NCBI GenBank assembly: GCA_037501455.1
Contig: CM074860.1
Span: 53,950,501 to 54,014,500 of the forward strand
Source: Lantana camara
Taxonomy: Eukaryota > Streptophyta > Magnoliopsida > Lamiales > Verbenaceae
Direction: 5' to 3'
DNA: 64,000 nucleotides
Notes under the pieces: model-generated
What the model saw: the letters and a program-made list of their open reading frames with translations, nothing else
Databases searched by the model: none
Told to the model about the DNA's origin: nothing
Position numbers and translations under genes: made by a program
In this document: piece by piece, positions 1-10,736 of the stretch
Layout: the number at the start of each line of letters is the position of its first letter
Position numbering within the stretch: the first letter of the stretch is position 1

Positions 1-1478
1 AGAGCTGGAATTCCAATACTTCAAGATAGGTCCGAGGTGATGCAAGTGGGGGCGAGGAGCTTGATGTCGAGATCAACATTTTACCTTAGTGAAAGGTACA
101 CCAAACATTCATGGCATTACATACATGCATTTTATTTTAATTGGTGTTACTTTTCTTTTTCTTGTTGTTCTCCGTGTTTGCGTGTCTTTGTTATTACTTG
201 CTTGCTTGTGGTTTCCCCTTTTCTTTCCTTTTGTGTTGTCTCTCTCTTTGGAGAGAGCTTGGTGAGGAGAGTGTCGAGTGTTTGGTGAGTTGCGAGGGCC
301 GAGCTTTCCTGGTGGCGGTTCTCTTCCGGTTGTCGTTCTTGAAGGCGCCTAGTTCTGTTAAGGTAACGGTGTTACCATAGGCGTAGGTAGTTGTTTGTAG
401 GAGGTCCATTCGGGGCTCAACGGTATCTACGAGTGTTAGATGGAAGGCTAGCCCGTTGATATCCTTGGTAGAAGTGGTTGGTAATTCCGGGACGGTGCGG
501 TAAGCTTTGTGGCTTCCCTTTGGGTTAACTTAGAGGCCGAGCCAAGCTTAAGAAGACAAAGATCGAAGTAAGCCACCTTCGGTGTTTCTTTGAAGGTGGA
601 ATTTGTTTCCACCCGATGAGGACATTGAGGTTGTCGTGATCTTTATCCCGGAATTGTTTGTGTTTGGAGTTTCTCTTCCGGTGGACTCTAGCGAGGTTGT
701 TGGAGTTAAGTCGTAGTTGACGAGCTCTTAGAAGGTAATTTCATCCTTGTGAATACTTCTTTGTGGAGTATCTTAGTCCCATCTAAGAAGAAGGTAGGAT
801 TAAGGATGAGTATATTACCGTGAGTTGCACAGGTTAACTGTGGAAGATAAATACCCTTCTAGTTTGCTTCGAGGAGTCGTTAGTCCTTCTTCAGTGTTCC
901 CTGGTTTTGCTGAGCGTGGTTTCAACAAGGGTATAGTTAACTACGCATTTTGGTAGAAGAACCGAGAATTGTCTCAGAGATTAAGTCTCAAGTGTCGTCC
1001 CATGACATGAAAGACAAGGAAGAGGCATTGTTCGAGTGGATGAGGCTTTTGAAGAGAGTTACCTTGATTACACAAGGATACTCAAATTTTTCCGTTACGA
1101 TCGAGGTACTAAGGAAGACTTCGGTTGGCGTAGCTGACGGAGGGTTGGAGCCTATGTCTCAAGAAGTGCTTAGTCACGAGACTAACTCCACTCATTGTTC
1201 GAGACTTGAAGAGCCGGTAATGGTGTTGGCATAAGAAGAGACATTGTAGACTTAGTGTAGCAATGTCTAAAAGTGCTTTCGGTAGAAGACCGAACATCAA
1301 GAACCGACAGTTTTCCCCAACTACTTTTGAATTTTAATCAGAAGTGGGAGCAAACCAAAGTTTGCTAAAATAAGGGGATTCACTCGGATTTGGTGAGTAC
1401 CACCGAGCAATCGGGACATGAGGAGTCTTCCTTATTTCTTATTAAGGAAGCAAGGTCCCGAGGAGTTACAACTCTCGG

Positions 1479-1504
1479 ATCAGAGTAGCGCAGCGGAAGC
1501 GTGG
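1479..1504 (+). other. tRNA-iMet 5'-half-like segment upstream of the polypurine tract
   Basis: The segment reads ATCAGAGT-AGCGCAGCGGAAG-CGTGG. As I recall the plant initiator tRNA-Met, this matches its first 26 nt with one substitution (A for G at position 9). The substitution keeps a Pol III A-box-type segment (TAGCGCAGCGG, 1486-1496). A weak B-box-like GCTCAAGTGTCC follows at 1515-1526. The 3' half of the tRNA is not present, so this is not a tRNA gene. A second copy occurs at 53393-53413 in the same position relative to the purine tract. Confidence 0.7.
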
Positions 1505-1564
1505 AGTTGGGTTTGCTCAAGTGTCCTCTTAGGTCTTGCTTAGGACCTGAGGACAAGTCCTTTT

Positions 1565-1576
1565 GAAGGAGGGGAG
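1565..1576 (+). other. Polypurine tract of the LTR-B element
   Basis: GAAGGAGGGGAG ends two bases before the LTR start TGTAACATCC. It is the expected plus-strand priming site. The same tract occurs at 53480-53491. Confidence 0.75.
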
Positions 1577-2826
1577 TTTGTAACATCCCGCTCGTCCGGC
1601 GTCTCCAGGTACGCCTTCACGGGTGAGCTATGTGTGCTTTTAATTATTTAATCATGTGTTTATTATACTTTTTATGTGATATATTTGAATTACTTGAACG
1701 TATTTGACCTTATGTGATTTATTTGCACGTATTTGTTCTCTTTGTTTCGTTCTCGCCCCGTTTGTGTTTGTTTTCGTTTTCGATTCTTGTGACTACGTGC
1801 TATGTATGACTTATGTGTGTTATGTATGCGTCTATTTGATTGTTACTTGTTTTGAGTTCGTTTGATACGGTTTGGAAACCGTTTTATGTTTTAGGGACAT
1901 AAGGGCCTAACGAGCTTTAGCGCACCTTGTGTTCCGGAAGGCGTAACTTGAGCTCGGGAGTTCGGATTCGAATTTTGGAAGATGCGTTGAACTCATAACG
2001 AAGAAAGAAAGACAAAGAATCAAGATTTATATTTTTCTAAGCCCATTTGATTCCCCGTTTTTCAACCGAAACTAGCCCTTTACTCTTAAGAGCCACCTTT
2101 TGACTTAATTAAGCTTTGTGGACCCCACTTAAACCCTAACCAACCCTTAACCATGATCTATAGCTTGAGTTAACATCCCTTTTCAGCCCCTTAACCCAAG
2201 AGAACCGATCCATTCCTCTCTCTCCCACAAGAATCGGTCAGCTCTAAGAGGAAAAGAAGAGAAGGAAGAAACCCTTGGTCATTTTGATGATTTTGAGCTC
2301 CAATCTCCACCAAATCTTCTCAAATTCGAAAGGTAAGTTTATGATTGTAATATACACTCTCTCTTCTCTATTATATGTGGATTTGAGTTGAATTCGTTGG
2401 TTGGTTCTTGAGTTTTGGCAAGCATGTGAATAGTGTAGGTTGGATGAACTTGATGATTCTTGCTTCCTTCTTGATTCTCTTGAGTTTGGGTGATTATATG
2501 TTGCTTCTATAACTTGATTCTAAGTGTTTATTTCCTCTCCTTTCATGGTAGTTGGGTTTTGATCATTTGGCCTTAGATGAATGTTTGAGAATTTGATGAT
2601 ATAGCTTGATGCATCCTCCCCTTTTATTGCTTTGATTGTCACTCATTTTGTGGCTGAACTTATTGCTCCATTTATGGCATGAATCTTTGGTGGCTTGGTG
2701 TTATTTTCATGTATGTTGTGTGTCTGTTGGAAGGAATAAGAGTCTCCTTGAAGCGCCAGCCGAAAATGCCCTGTTTTTGCTTCCATTTTCGGACCTTTTT
2801 TCGCCAAAAATTTTGCTGGCCGAAGG

Positions 2827-2960
2827 CCTGACACGGCCGCGTCAGGTTACAAAGGAAAATGGACACGGCCGTGTTGAGCTCTCGGTATTGTTTTTTTTTT
2901 GAATTTATTTGCCTGACACGGCCGTGTTCGTTTCCCTTTGTTTACTGACACGGCCGTGTC
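2827..2960 (+). repeat. Palindrome array, ACACGGCCGTGT type (4 units) in LTR B1
   Basis: The units are CCTGACACGGCCGCGTCAGG (2827-2846), GACACGGCCGTGTT (2862-2875), ACACGGCCGTGT (2916-2927) and GACACGGCCGTGTC (2947-2960). Each is a dyad centred on CGGCCG and they are spaced irregularly. The minus-strand relative B2 carries the same type at 21903-21968. Confidence 0.9.
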
Positions 2961-4128
2961 CAGCAGGGTACATCCGAGGAGATTTCTTTCGCCTTTTCGT
3001 TACTTTTTGTTGATCTTTCTTACCTTGTTTACGATGTGTATGCATGATTAACTTGTTGTATGACATGTTAAGTTTGATCTTGTGGATGTATGGTATATTC
3101 TTTGCTCTCGGTTATGAGATAGAACCTTATATGCATTGAATGCTTCTATTTGACCTAATGTGCATTCATTTCGTATTCTTTGCATCATAAACATACATCC
3201 ACATGTGTCGAGCGTCTAATGTGGTTCATATTGAGTCTAAGGTTGTCTTCTGTCTTTGTTTTGCCTTTAGGTTCATTCCTTGGTTGACGAGGTTGTCTTC
3301 TAGACGTCCGTTTGCTTCCTTTGTTCCCATGGCTTCTCGGAGGTGAGGTTTTCTTCCTTTTAGATAATATGACCTACAACCCTATGTGTTTTGAAGCCCG
3401 CATGCGAGTTATGTATACTATATGATAAATATGTGTATAATATGTATTTTGAGGGCTCGTCCCATTTTGTATAAGACTTTAAAAAGGTTTTATATGTATA
3501 TAACTCTATTTCGATATTCTTTTGGAAAGCTTTGAATATGTGTGAGTGTGTAGCGAGCTTTGAGCTTTGAAAGATAAGCTTATGAAAATTATGAAATTTA
3601 TGAAAAGTATGATTTTTGAATTATGATTGGGCCCCGGAGAGTGGTATGGCATCTCGAGTTGACCGTGGGGTAACCGAGCTTCCCCATCAACACTTTCCAT
3701 TTGAGAGTCTCACCCGACCTTAGGAGGTTGAGGGAGGGCGTTTCTCTTGAGCCGGCGGGAGCCACCGCCGAAGGTTTCAAGGACGCGATTAAACCTTGTC
3801 TCATGTGAATTATGACCATAGCTAGGGCTTGCTACCCTTCTATCACCCGGAGTAGGTTGGATGACGAATTATGTTTTGTTTATGATTTATGTCTTTGAAT
3901 ATGAATGGAGTTTGGAAGGAGAACTCGTACTGGCCGAGTTAGTGTGATTATGTATAAATCTATGAAACGGGAATGGACTCTTAAATACTTAAAATTGGTT
4001 GTTTTGGCCTTTGGCCTTTGGCCTTTAACCCCCCTTTTTCCTATATATTTATTATCACGGGGAATGATTTAGCTTGCAAAAACCATCCCCGGCTTATGGA
4101 TTCTTTTCAAATTGCTAAGTGCTTTGCT

Positions 4129-4181
4129 CTATACGTATATAGGGGTGCGTGTGTTAGCCCCCTCACCAGTCTCTAGGACTG
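4129..4181 (+). promoter_or_regulatory. LTR B1 core promoter and R-start hairpin
   Basis: A TATA-like CTATACGTATATAG (4129-4142) is followed about 25 bp later by CAGTC-TCTAG-GACTG (4167-4181), a 5-bp stem. The same layout (TATA, then GTTAGCCCC, then CAGTC...GACTGACCC) occurs in the other long LTRs here, so transcription probably starts close to the hairpin. That start is inferred. Confidence 0.6.
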
Positions 4182-4692
4182 ACCCTCGTTGCTTCTTCTC
4201 TTTTTTTCCCCTTTGATTTGAGCTTTGCAGGTACCCGGTTGGGAGTCTGGCTAGGCGGCAGTTGTCTTTCGAGTCTTGGGAGTTGTTCGAGTCTTTGTAG
4301 AGTCCTTGCATTTACATATTTACTTTCCCGCCTTGGTACTACGTATATTTGGTACCATGCATAAATAAATATAAGTTATGTTTCGCAATTTGAAGTTTTG
4401 AATATTCCTTTTGGCCCCGGGGTGGGCAAAGCATGTTAAAATATGTATATCTCTTTCTAAGCTTTTATATCTGTATTTGGTTATGTTAGTTGATCCTGTA
4501 GCTTCCACATTTTCGATTTATGTTGGTTGCGCACGCTGTTCAGGGTCTAGACCGCCTAGCCTAGAGTTGATTTTTGTTTGTCACCCGTTCGCCACAGTTC
4601 GATACGGGGACGGAGTTTCCATTTCGGTACCTGTGTTGGGCTATGGTGCGGGGGATGTGGCGCCCTCCGCTCCGGGGTGTTACATCCTTAAG

Positions 4693-4704
4693 TGGTATCA
4701 GAGC
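4693..4704 (+). other. Primer binding site (tRNA-iMet) after LTR B1
   Basis: TGGTATCAGAGC is complementary to the 3' end of plant initiator tRNA-Met. It starts eight bases after the LTR end. Confidence 0.9.
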
Positions 4705-4906
4705 TCTGGGTTGCAAAACCGGTGCTCTAGCGTCGTGTCGGGTTTGTCTAGGTCGTTCGGCTTAGGATTATGTGATTGTTTGCATTCATTTTCATCTCTT
4801 ACGTGAATTACTTGAATTATTTGGTTTAATTATGTTAATAGTTCACATGAACATGTACTGAACCCTGCACGCATCGATATTTTGGAATCATCTTTCTTAT
4901 CTCAGG

Positions 4907-5116
4907 ATGACTTCTTCGTATCAACATACGTCATCAAAAGTAAGACAAGAGAAACGAGTTTCTTCAGTCTCAAAGAAGTTTGAAGGCTTTAATCCACCGA
5001 AGTGGCTTGGGGGCGATAGTATTGAAGCCGAGGAGTGGCTATCCGGGATATTGTGGATTTTGGGGAAGTTGGTACGGGGGATGTGGCGCCCTCCGCTCCG
5101 GGGTGTTACACTGTAA
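4907..5116 (+). pseudogene. gag: Truncated gypsy-type gag N-terminus
   Basis: The reading frame opens with Met about 200 bp after the PBS, where gag is expected. The segment FEGFNPPKWLGGDSIEAEEW resembles the start of the Retrotrans_gag domain (F-x-G/PP...G...A-E-x-W). After about 55 residues the frame runs straight into the last 40 bp of an LTR (5071-5110), so everything from mid-gag through pol and most of a 3' LTR has been deleted. The final residues (from about KLVRGMWR) are translated LTR tail, not gag. No zinc knuckle, protease or RT remains. It is dead as a gene. Confidence 0.65.
5071..5110 (+). repeat. 40-bp tail of an LTR-B 3' LTR joined to gag
   Basis: The segment from GGTACGGGGGATGTGG to GGGTGTTACA matches the last 40 bp of LTR B1 (4645-4684) almost exactly. 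It is the far end of a deleted 3' LTR. The junction shares GGT with both partners, which fits illegitimate recombination. Confidence 0.8.
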
Positions 5117-6083
5117 CTGTGCATCGCCGTTTCATTCGTGCTGCCGGCGTCGCTTCTATAAATATACCAGTTGTAGAGAAATTGATGCTTCATTCCAAGC
5201 TAAAACATTGAAGAAAATGTAAGCTCTGAGAATTACATATCGAAGATTGATCATCTCTTTCAAGATCCTTTGCAAAGTTGTTGGGTATATCATCAGATTT
5301 CAGGAGTCAAATGGAAGACGTTTCATTAGGACCTGATTCCTTCGGTTTCTATACAAATGTGCTTGTTGAGTTACTCTCAAGGGATGACGACCTTGATTCT
5401 TTTCTGCATCAAACATCCGCCATGTCATTTTTCTAAAGGAGTAGGAGCTCAACTTTCGGATTTCAAAATAAAGAGTTTAAGATCTTTGCTTCGGGAAAGT
5501 GTTTTACTCAAACTAAGGGGGTTGAGGAGATGGAAAAACCTGTTCTCTCTGGTTGTTGGATAAGAGCTTGCTTGAAGCACAAAGCCAGCCTTTTAAGCTT
5601 GAATATACAACTACTCCATGACAGGAAACCCAGGGATGTTTTCAATTCCAAAACCCGAAAGTGAATGTGGTAATTAATTTACGAAGGGTGCAACTAGTAA
5701 GTCTGAGGTTAAAAACGGGTATGAAGTTGTGGTGATTAATGATGATTTACGGATTATGAGAGAAAATAACACTAGGGATGAGGTGGCTATCAAGAATGGG
5801 AATATCGAACCGTAGCGGCACAAAGCGGAAAGAAATCTCAACTAAAGAATCAAGTATCCCGCCGAATTATTTCGGTCCAAGAACTTCAATCCTCGGTGAA
5901 CGGTACACTTAACCATGCATACCACGTGCACTATTATTTTTGTTATTCTTGTATGTTATTCTTTGTTACTATTAACTGTTTTATGTGAACAATAAGTTGT
6001 ATAAATGATGATTTCTACTTGCTCCTTGTGTATTAATTGTAAATATTTACCTAAGTGCCTGCTCGAGTTTCATTTTGTGTGCG
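5111..6083 (+). repeat. Degenerate retroelement internal DNA, no intact gene
   Basis: There is no long open frame. Around 5230-5330 one frame reads KIDHLF, then YHQI, then VKWKT, which faintly recalls a gypsy reverse transcriptase with a deletion, but it is too broken to call. At 5896 GGTGAACGGTACAC matches the end of the family A internal region (near 27218), so this is probably the 3' half of a related element's internal region. Its borders are uncertain. Confidence 0.4.
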
Positions 6084-6186
6084 TGAGAGACGGGATTCTC
6101 TCAGGGTTGTCAAGAGACGGGGTTCTCTTGTTACTTTCTCGAGAGATGGGGTTCTCTCGTTAATTGTTAAGAGACGGAGCACTCTC
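6084..6186 (+). repeat. Tandem hairpin array, GAGAGA-loop-TCTCTC type (4 units)
   Basis: The units are TGAGAGACGGGATTCTCTCA (6084-6103), CAAGAGACGGGGTTCTCTTG (6111-6130), CGAGAGATGGGGTTCTCTCG (6140-6159) and a weaker one at 6169-6186. The first three have perfect 7-bp arms, and the outer two arm positions change in a paired way between units. The loop is YGGGRT. A larger array of the same unit is at 52740-53172. Confidence 0.85.
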
Positions 6187-6686
6187 ATTATTACCATGGA
6201 GAGGGAAGGAGGAAATCATCATCTTCAAGCTAGAATTTGCTAAAGAATTTCATGATTGAAGCTCAAGCATCATCTTTCATCATCCTCTCCCATTTATTTT
6301 CACATCAAGGTATATAGGAGCATGTATGATTGATTATGTGATTTCTTGCCAAGTCTATTTGATGCTAGGGTTAGGATTTAAGCTTGCTAACTTGATTAAT
6401 TTATATTGGAAGCATGATTCTATGTTTTAAACTTGAATTGGTGCTTGAATTCTTGAGATTTATGGAGTTATATGCTAAAGTTGATATTTGAGCTTGAAAT
6501 GATGATTGGGATGATTAAGGCATGAAACAAGTGTTTATATTGTGTTTTATTGCACTATGAGCATGTATGTAGGGTTCCTTTCATGAATTATAACTTATGA
6601 GATGGAATTATGATGGTTATGGTGATCTTTGGTTATGGTTCGAAGCTCCCCTGCTTCGTCCCCTGTTTTTGTTCGTTCTACATAAC

Positions 6687-6883
6687 GGGAACGGCCCTTC
6701 CCGTTCCCAGTTGTTTGGGGGAACGACCATTCCCATGTTTGAATTGTGTGCATGGCAGCGAGGACGGAAACGACCCTTCCCGTTTTGGCTTGTAAGCCGG
6801 AACGGCCGTTCCCATCTTCGGGGAGCAACTTCGGGGAGCTGGGAACGACCCTTCCCATTTTAAATTAAGGGCCGGAACGGCCG
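6687..6883 (+). repeat. Palindrome array, GGAACGGCCGTTCC type (6 units) in LTR F
   Basis: The units are at 6687-6702, 6719-6734, 6766-6781, 6799-6812 (perfect GGAACGGCCGTTCC), 6841-6856 and 6874-6883. The last unit is split by the solo LTR and resumes at 10737 as GGCCGTTCCC. Several units read GGGAACGACCCTTCCC, with the arms kept and the centre changed. Confidence 0.9.
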
Positions 6884-9800
6884 TGGAACAACCCGCTCGT
6901 CCGATTTATAAGGTACGCCACGTTTCAACCTTTTTATGTGGGGCCCCTTTGTAATTTTCTCTTTTAGGGGTTTTTCGGTCATTTATCGTTCGAATGAGAT
7001 TTTGACCATTTTGACCCCTTCAACGCATTCGGGCAATCGAGACGAGTCCGTAGACTCTAAGTTTGCCCAATTCTGACGTCGTTTGCCCCTTCTACCGTTC
7101 GCTTCTCGCGCGAGGACCCGGGATAAAACACCTGGATCCTCGTTTAACGTGCCATAACGCAGCAGACCTCAGTCTCTCCCTCTCCCGCGATTTTCACTGT
7201 ACACACACACCCAAGGTGTGATTTCATAGACATGCCCAACTCGCTCGTTTCTCGACAGAAATTCGACTAACCAATAGTCCATTTCGATTATCTCGACGAC
7301 GCGATCACAACCGTACCAAGAACTCGACCAACCGACGATCGACGGCGGAGATATCGGCCATTTTCAGTCGCGCCGAGGAGGGTGGCGGACCGCGGCATCG
7401 CCGCCCTTTCGCGGCGTTTTCCGGCGACATTCCGATGACACGCGCCCCCTACCCAGATAAAGGAGCTCCTGGCGCAGTGCAGGACATTGGCGGCGCGGCC
7501 AATGGCCACCGGACGGCGGCGCTCCGGTGCCCTTTTTCGACGAAGGTTAGTGTTTTCCAAGGTTTTCCGACCCCCTGAGTCCATTTCCGGCATCGTTTTC
7601 ACCGAATTTTGGCCGTAGGTGGTGGTTCCAGGGAGGCGTGCAGCGGCAGAAACTTTGGCGGCCAACGGGGGCCTTTTCCGGCCATCTTTTGGCCTCGGGC
7701 TCTTCACAAAAGTTGTTCGGAACGACGAGAACTAGTGGCCTTTGATCATACGACTCCTGATTCGGCCAATCGGCGGTGGATCGCGGCGGCACAGTGGCGG
7801 TGCAACTGCGGTGCTAGCTCCGTGGATTTTTCCGGCAAGAAAGCTTAGGGCTTTCGTAAAGCTCGTCACGGGTAAGCCGATGCCTCTTTCGGATCTCATT
7901 TTGGTTCACCGGTTTGAAAGTAATTGAAGTTTGAAGATTTTAGGGTTTTCGTGTTCTTGGATTTTAAATTGGAGACAATTGGCTTGGAATTTGCAGAAAT
8001 TGATCTAGGAATTGGATTGAGCACGACGAATCCTTGCACGGGTGATTTTTTGGGATTTTTTCGGCACGCTCCGGCGGCGGCCGAGTGGCGTGCCGCTGCT
8101 GTTCCGACGGCTCCGGTGATGGCGATCCGGCGGGCTTCGGACAGAATGTCCGTCTCGTTATGGTGAGTCCGTTGCCGCTTTCCGTTCGTTAATCGGACAC
8201 TCGGTTTATTTTCTATAAATTTATTTGTATAATTGTGAATATTTAATTATTTGTTCTAATTGTAATTTAAGTGCGATTTGCTTGACTTATCGATTTATGT
8301 GAACTCCGATGTATACGAAATCTTACATTTAATGAAATATGGTATGCATTGCAGGTTTGAATTGTAAATTGAACCCCGTTATGTCAAAATTGTATTAGTT
8401 GTTAATTGTTTAAAATGTAATTCGTACTTGTATGTTCGATAAATTGATGAATATGCTTTGCTTGGTATTTGAAAATATGTAATGAATTATGAATGTATAA
8501 ACCTATGAATTGTTGTTGATATTAGTTTCGTTTCATGCCATTTGGGTATAATTCTTGTACAAGGGGTGTTTATGTAATTTTTAAAAAATACAAATTTGTA
8601 TAACTTGAATTAATTGAACCTTATCATTTGAAAACGATTAAGCTAATTTTGATTTAAGTAAAAGTTGAATTAGCATGCCTTGGATGATTAATTTGAGACT
8701 CTTGCAATTAAAGTTTAATTACCTAAATTGAATTTGGATCTAATATGTAATGCATGAATTGAATATGTAAAATATGAATTGTATGAATTGAGTAGGGTTA
8801 GAATTTGATTTGTAACCTCGTGAAATTTGTATGAATTAGGAAACATACTATTATGATTTCTTTGATTTATTAATATGTGTCAATTGATATGAAAGGTGCT
8901 ACGTGAATTTGCATGAAATGAATTAAATAAACGTTGTTAATTAAATTTGTTATACAATCCATGAATTCTTTGTGTGGTAAATGAATAATATGATTTGCCT
9001 TGCCTTTCAGTTTCCCTAATTTGCATTAATTGTGCGTATGAACATGCCTTAATGTTTTGTTTTACATAGAATTAATATGAATTTGAAACCTACTCATGTG
9101 ATTACATTTCGTAAGTGCTTGAGCATTGCCGTACGTCTCTGTGTGGTTGTCTGAGTTTGAGTCTGAGCCCTGTGTTGTGTTTGTGTGTTCAGTTGGTTCA
9201 GGTGCACCCGGGGTGGTGACAAGTGAGTCGTGCAGGTTCCGGGGTGGACCTTCTGCTTTGTGTTCGGCTGTGTTTGGTACCAGGTGAGGTTAGGATATAG
9301 TTATACCCTATTGCAACGTGCCCGTTTTCAAATGCATGCGGTTTATAAGCCTTATGTATATGTAGATATGTGCGAAGTACGTATTTTGCTGGTTTTGTCA
9401 TATGATTTGATTTCAAAAGTACGGATCGCTATGTATAAGCCTATGTATGCTTTTTCTCAGTTCTGTTATGATTTCGAGGTCAGTCTGCGTGATATGTACG
9501 TACGATATGATAAGTGCGATATACATGAGATATGTCTGTCTGTCTGTGTGTGGCAAGTTAAGTTTCCGGTATATGTCTGTTTATCTGTGTGATGGGCCCC
9601 GGAGATTATGGGTAAGGGAGACCCGGGACGACCATGGGGTCGCCGGTTACGACCCCTGTGCACTTCTCCACCAACGGGAGACTTAGTTCTCCTATGCCGA
9701 CGGAGCACATTTTGGCTGGCCGTCGAAGGAACCGGGCGGGATCCTCCGGTTCACATGTTTCGTTCTGTGCTGGGTTGAGAGGGGCACCTCTCTTCCCCAA

Positions 9801-10736
9801 TGGTGTGCAGGTGGGATTGTTTTATGAGTTTTTGTTTTGGTATGAGTAAGTGTGTTCTGTCTGTCGGTCTGTCATAAGTTCGTGAAACGGGGGTAGATTC
9901 TTAAATTAAGATAACAATTGATATACTTTTAAGCTAATAAGATATGCTCCGATATGTGTGTTAAGTCTGCGTGAATCTGAGTTGTGCCTTAAGAAACTTT
10001 TGATTTAAGATTTATTTGGTCTGTTTGATAAGTCTCCCTATATGTATACTATCATGGGAAAATGTTTTGGCGTGCAAAAACTAACCCCGTGTTCACGAAC
10101 GTTGCTTCTTCTACGTGTTGTGCCCTATATATATATGTAGGTGTGTGTGGGTAGCCCCTCGCTCAGTCTTTGGACTGACCCCTCCCCCTTTTTTGTTTTA
10201 GTGTGCAGGTTTAGCTTTGGGTTCGCGTTAGAGTTCGTGCTAGGCGGTGGTTTGTCGTGTCTGTTCAGTCTGTGTCTGTTTGTTTAAGTATGTTAAGTAT
10301 TTTGCCCTGAGATATGATTTGTGAATTTTGTATATGAGATATTCTGTACAAGTTGCATGTTTGATTTGAAGGTTTGAAATTCGGGACAGGTTAGGACAGG
10401 TGCTTGGATTAGTTGAACCCGTTTTGATGTGTGATTATCCGGGACAGGTTAGGACAGGTTTGTTGAACTAGTTGAACCCGTATATTTGATTCTAATGTAT
10501 GTACTGCGTTGTATGCTTGGTGTGTAAAAGTTTTTGAAAGTTGGCATTTCGTACTACTTCCGCTGTCATGCTTCGCATATTTTCTTTTGTACAAGGTTAG
10601 GTACCGCCTGGCTAGAGTGTGCGTTTTCGTTTATCACCCGATTCGCTGTGACTTGGTGCGTGTGCGGACTCTCCATTTCGTACACGTGTCGGGTCATAGT
10701 ACGGGGGATGTGGCACCTCTCGTGCGGGGTGTTACA
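6884..10736 (+). mobile_element. Solo LTR C (3853 bp) with target duplication GGCCG
   Basis: It starts TGGAACAACCCGCTCGTCCG and ends GTGCGGGGTGTTACA. The direct repeat GGCCG flanks it at 6879-6883 and 10737-10741. No PBS, internal region or second LTR is present, so it is a solo LTR left by LTR-LTR recombination. The start resembles LTR D (53494). A GC-rich block at about 7280-8160 is absent from the other LTR families. The middle (8200-9100) is AT-rich with nothing recognisable. Confidence 0.9.
10125..10177 (+). promoter_or_regulatory. LTR C core promoter and R-start hairpin
   Basis: A TATA-like CTATATATATATGTAG (10125-10140) is followed by TAGCCCCTCGCT and the hairpin CAGTC-TTTG-GACTG (10164-10177), then ACCCCTCC. 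The order and spacing are as in the other long LTRs. Confidence 0.6.

Larger units (their letters stand above)
1..1578 (+). repeat. 3' part of the internal region of an LTR-B-type retrotransposon
   Basis: This stretch has no recognisable protein domain. Open frames are short (the longest, 950-1234, opens on TTG and encodes 94 residues that match nothing I know). Its identity comes from its right end: it finishes with a tRNA-like segment (1479-1504) and a purine tract (1565-1576) directly before the LTR start TGTAACATCCC, the same order as at 53393-53494. A single CT/GA hairpin lies at 240-257. The left part of the element is outside the window. Confidence 0.6.
1579..4684 (+). repeat. LTR B1 of a Ty3/gypsy-type element (about 3.1 kb)
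   Basis: The LTR starts TGTAACATCCCGCTCG and ends GGGGTGTTACA, so the termini are TG...CA with inverted TGTAACA/TGTTACA. A purine tract precedes it and a tRNA-iMet PBS follows it, which fixes both borders. A splice-donor-like GGTAAGTTTAT lies at about 2331. A palindrome array lies at 2827-2960, a TATA-like box and conserved hairpin at 4129-4181. Long LTRs, these termini and an iMet PBS fit the Tekay/Del chromovirus type, but no pol is present to confirm this. Internal DNA on both sides suggests a tandem or recombined element. Confidence 0.85.

Noticed and set aside
950..1234. A 94-codon frame left of LTR B1
   Set aside because: It opens on TTG rather than ATG, has no domain, and no homologous frame exists in element D.
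1479..1504. A functional tRNA gene
   Set aside because: Only the 5' half is present. There is no anticodon arm or matching acceptor strand.
2827..2960. Regularly spaced palindromes as a CRISPR array
   Set aside because: Spacing is irregular, units differ, there are no cas genes and the DNA is plant.
5230..5330. A gypsy reverse transcriptase relic
   Set aside because: Only scattered words (KIDHLF, YHQI) recall RT. Stops and apparent deletions prevent a supported call.
7288..7707. A 139-codon Arg-rich minus-strand frame in LTR C
   Set aside because: A composition effect of the CpG-rich block, with no domain.
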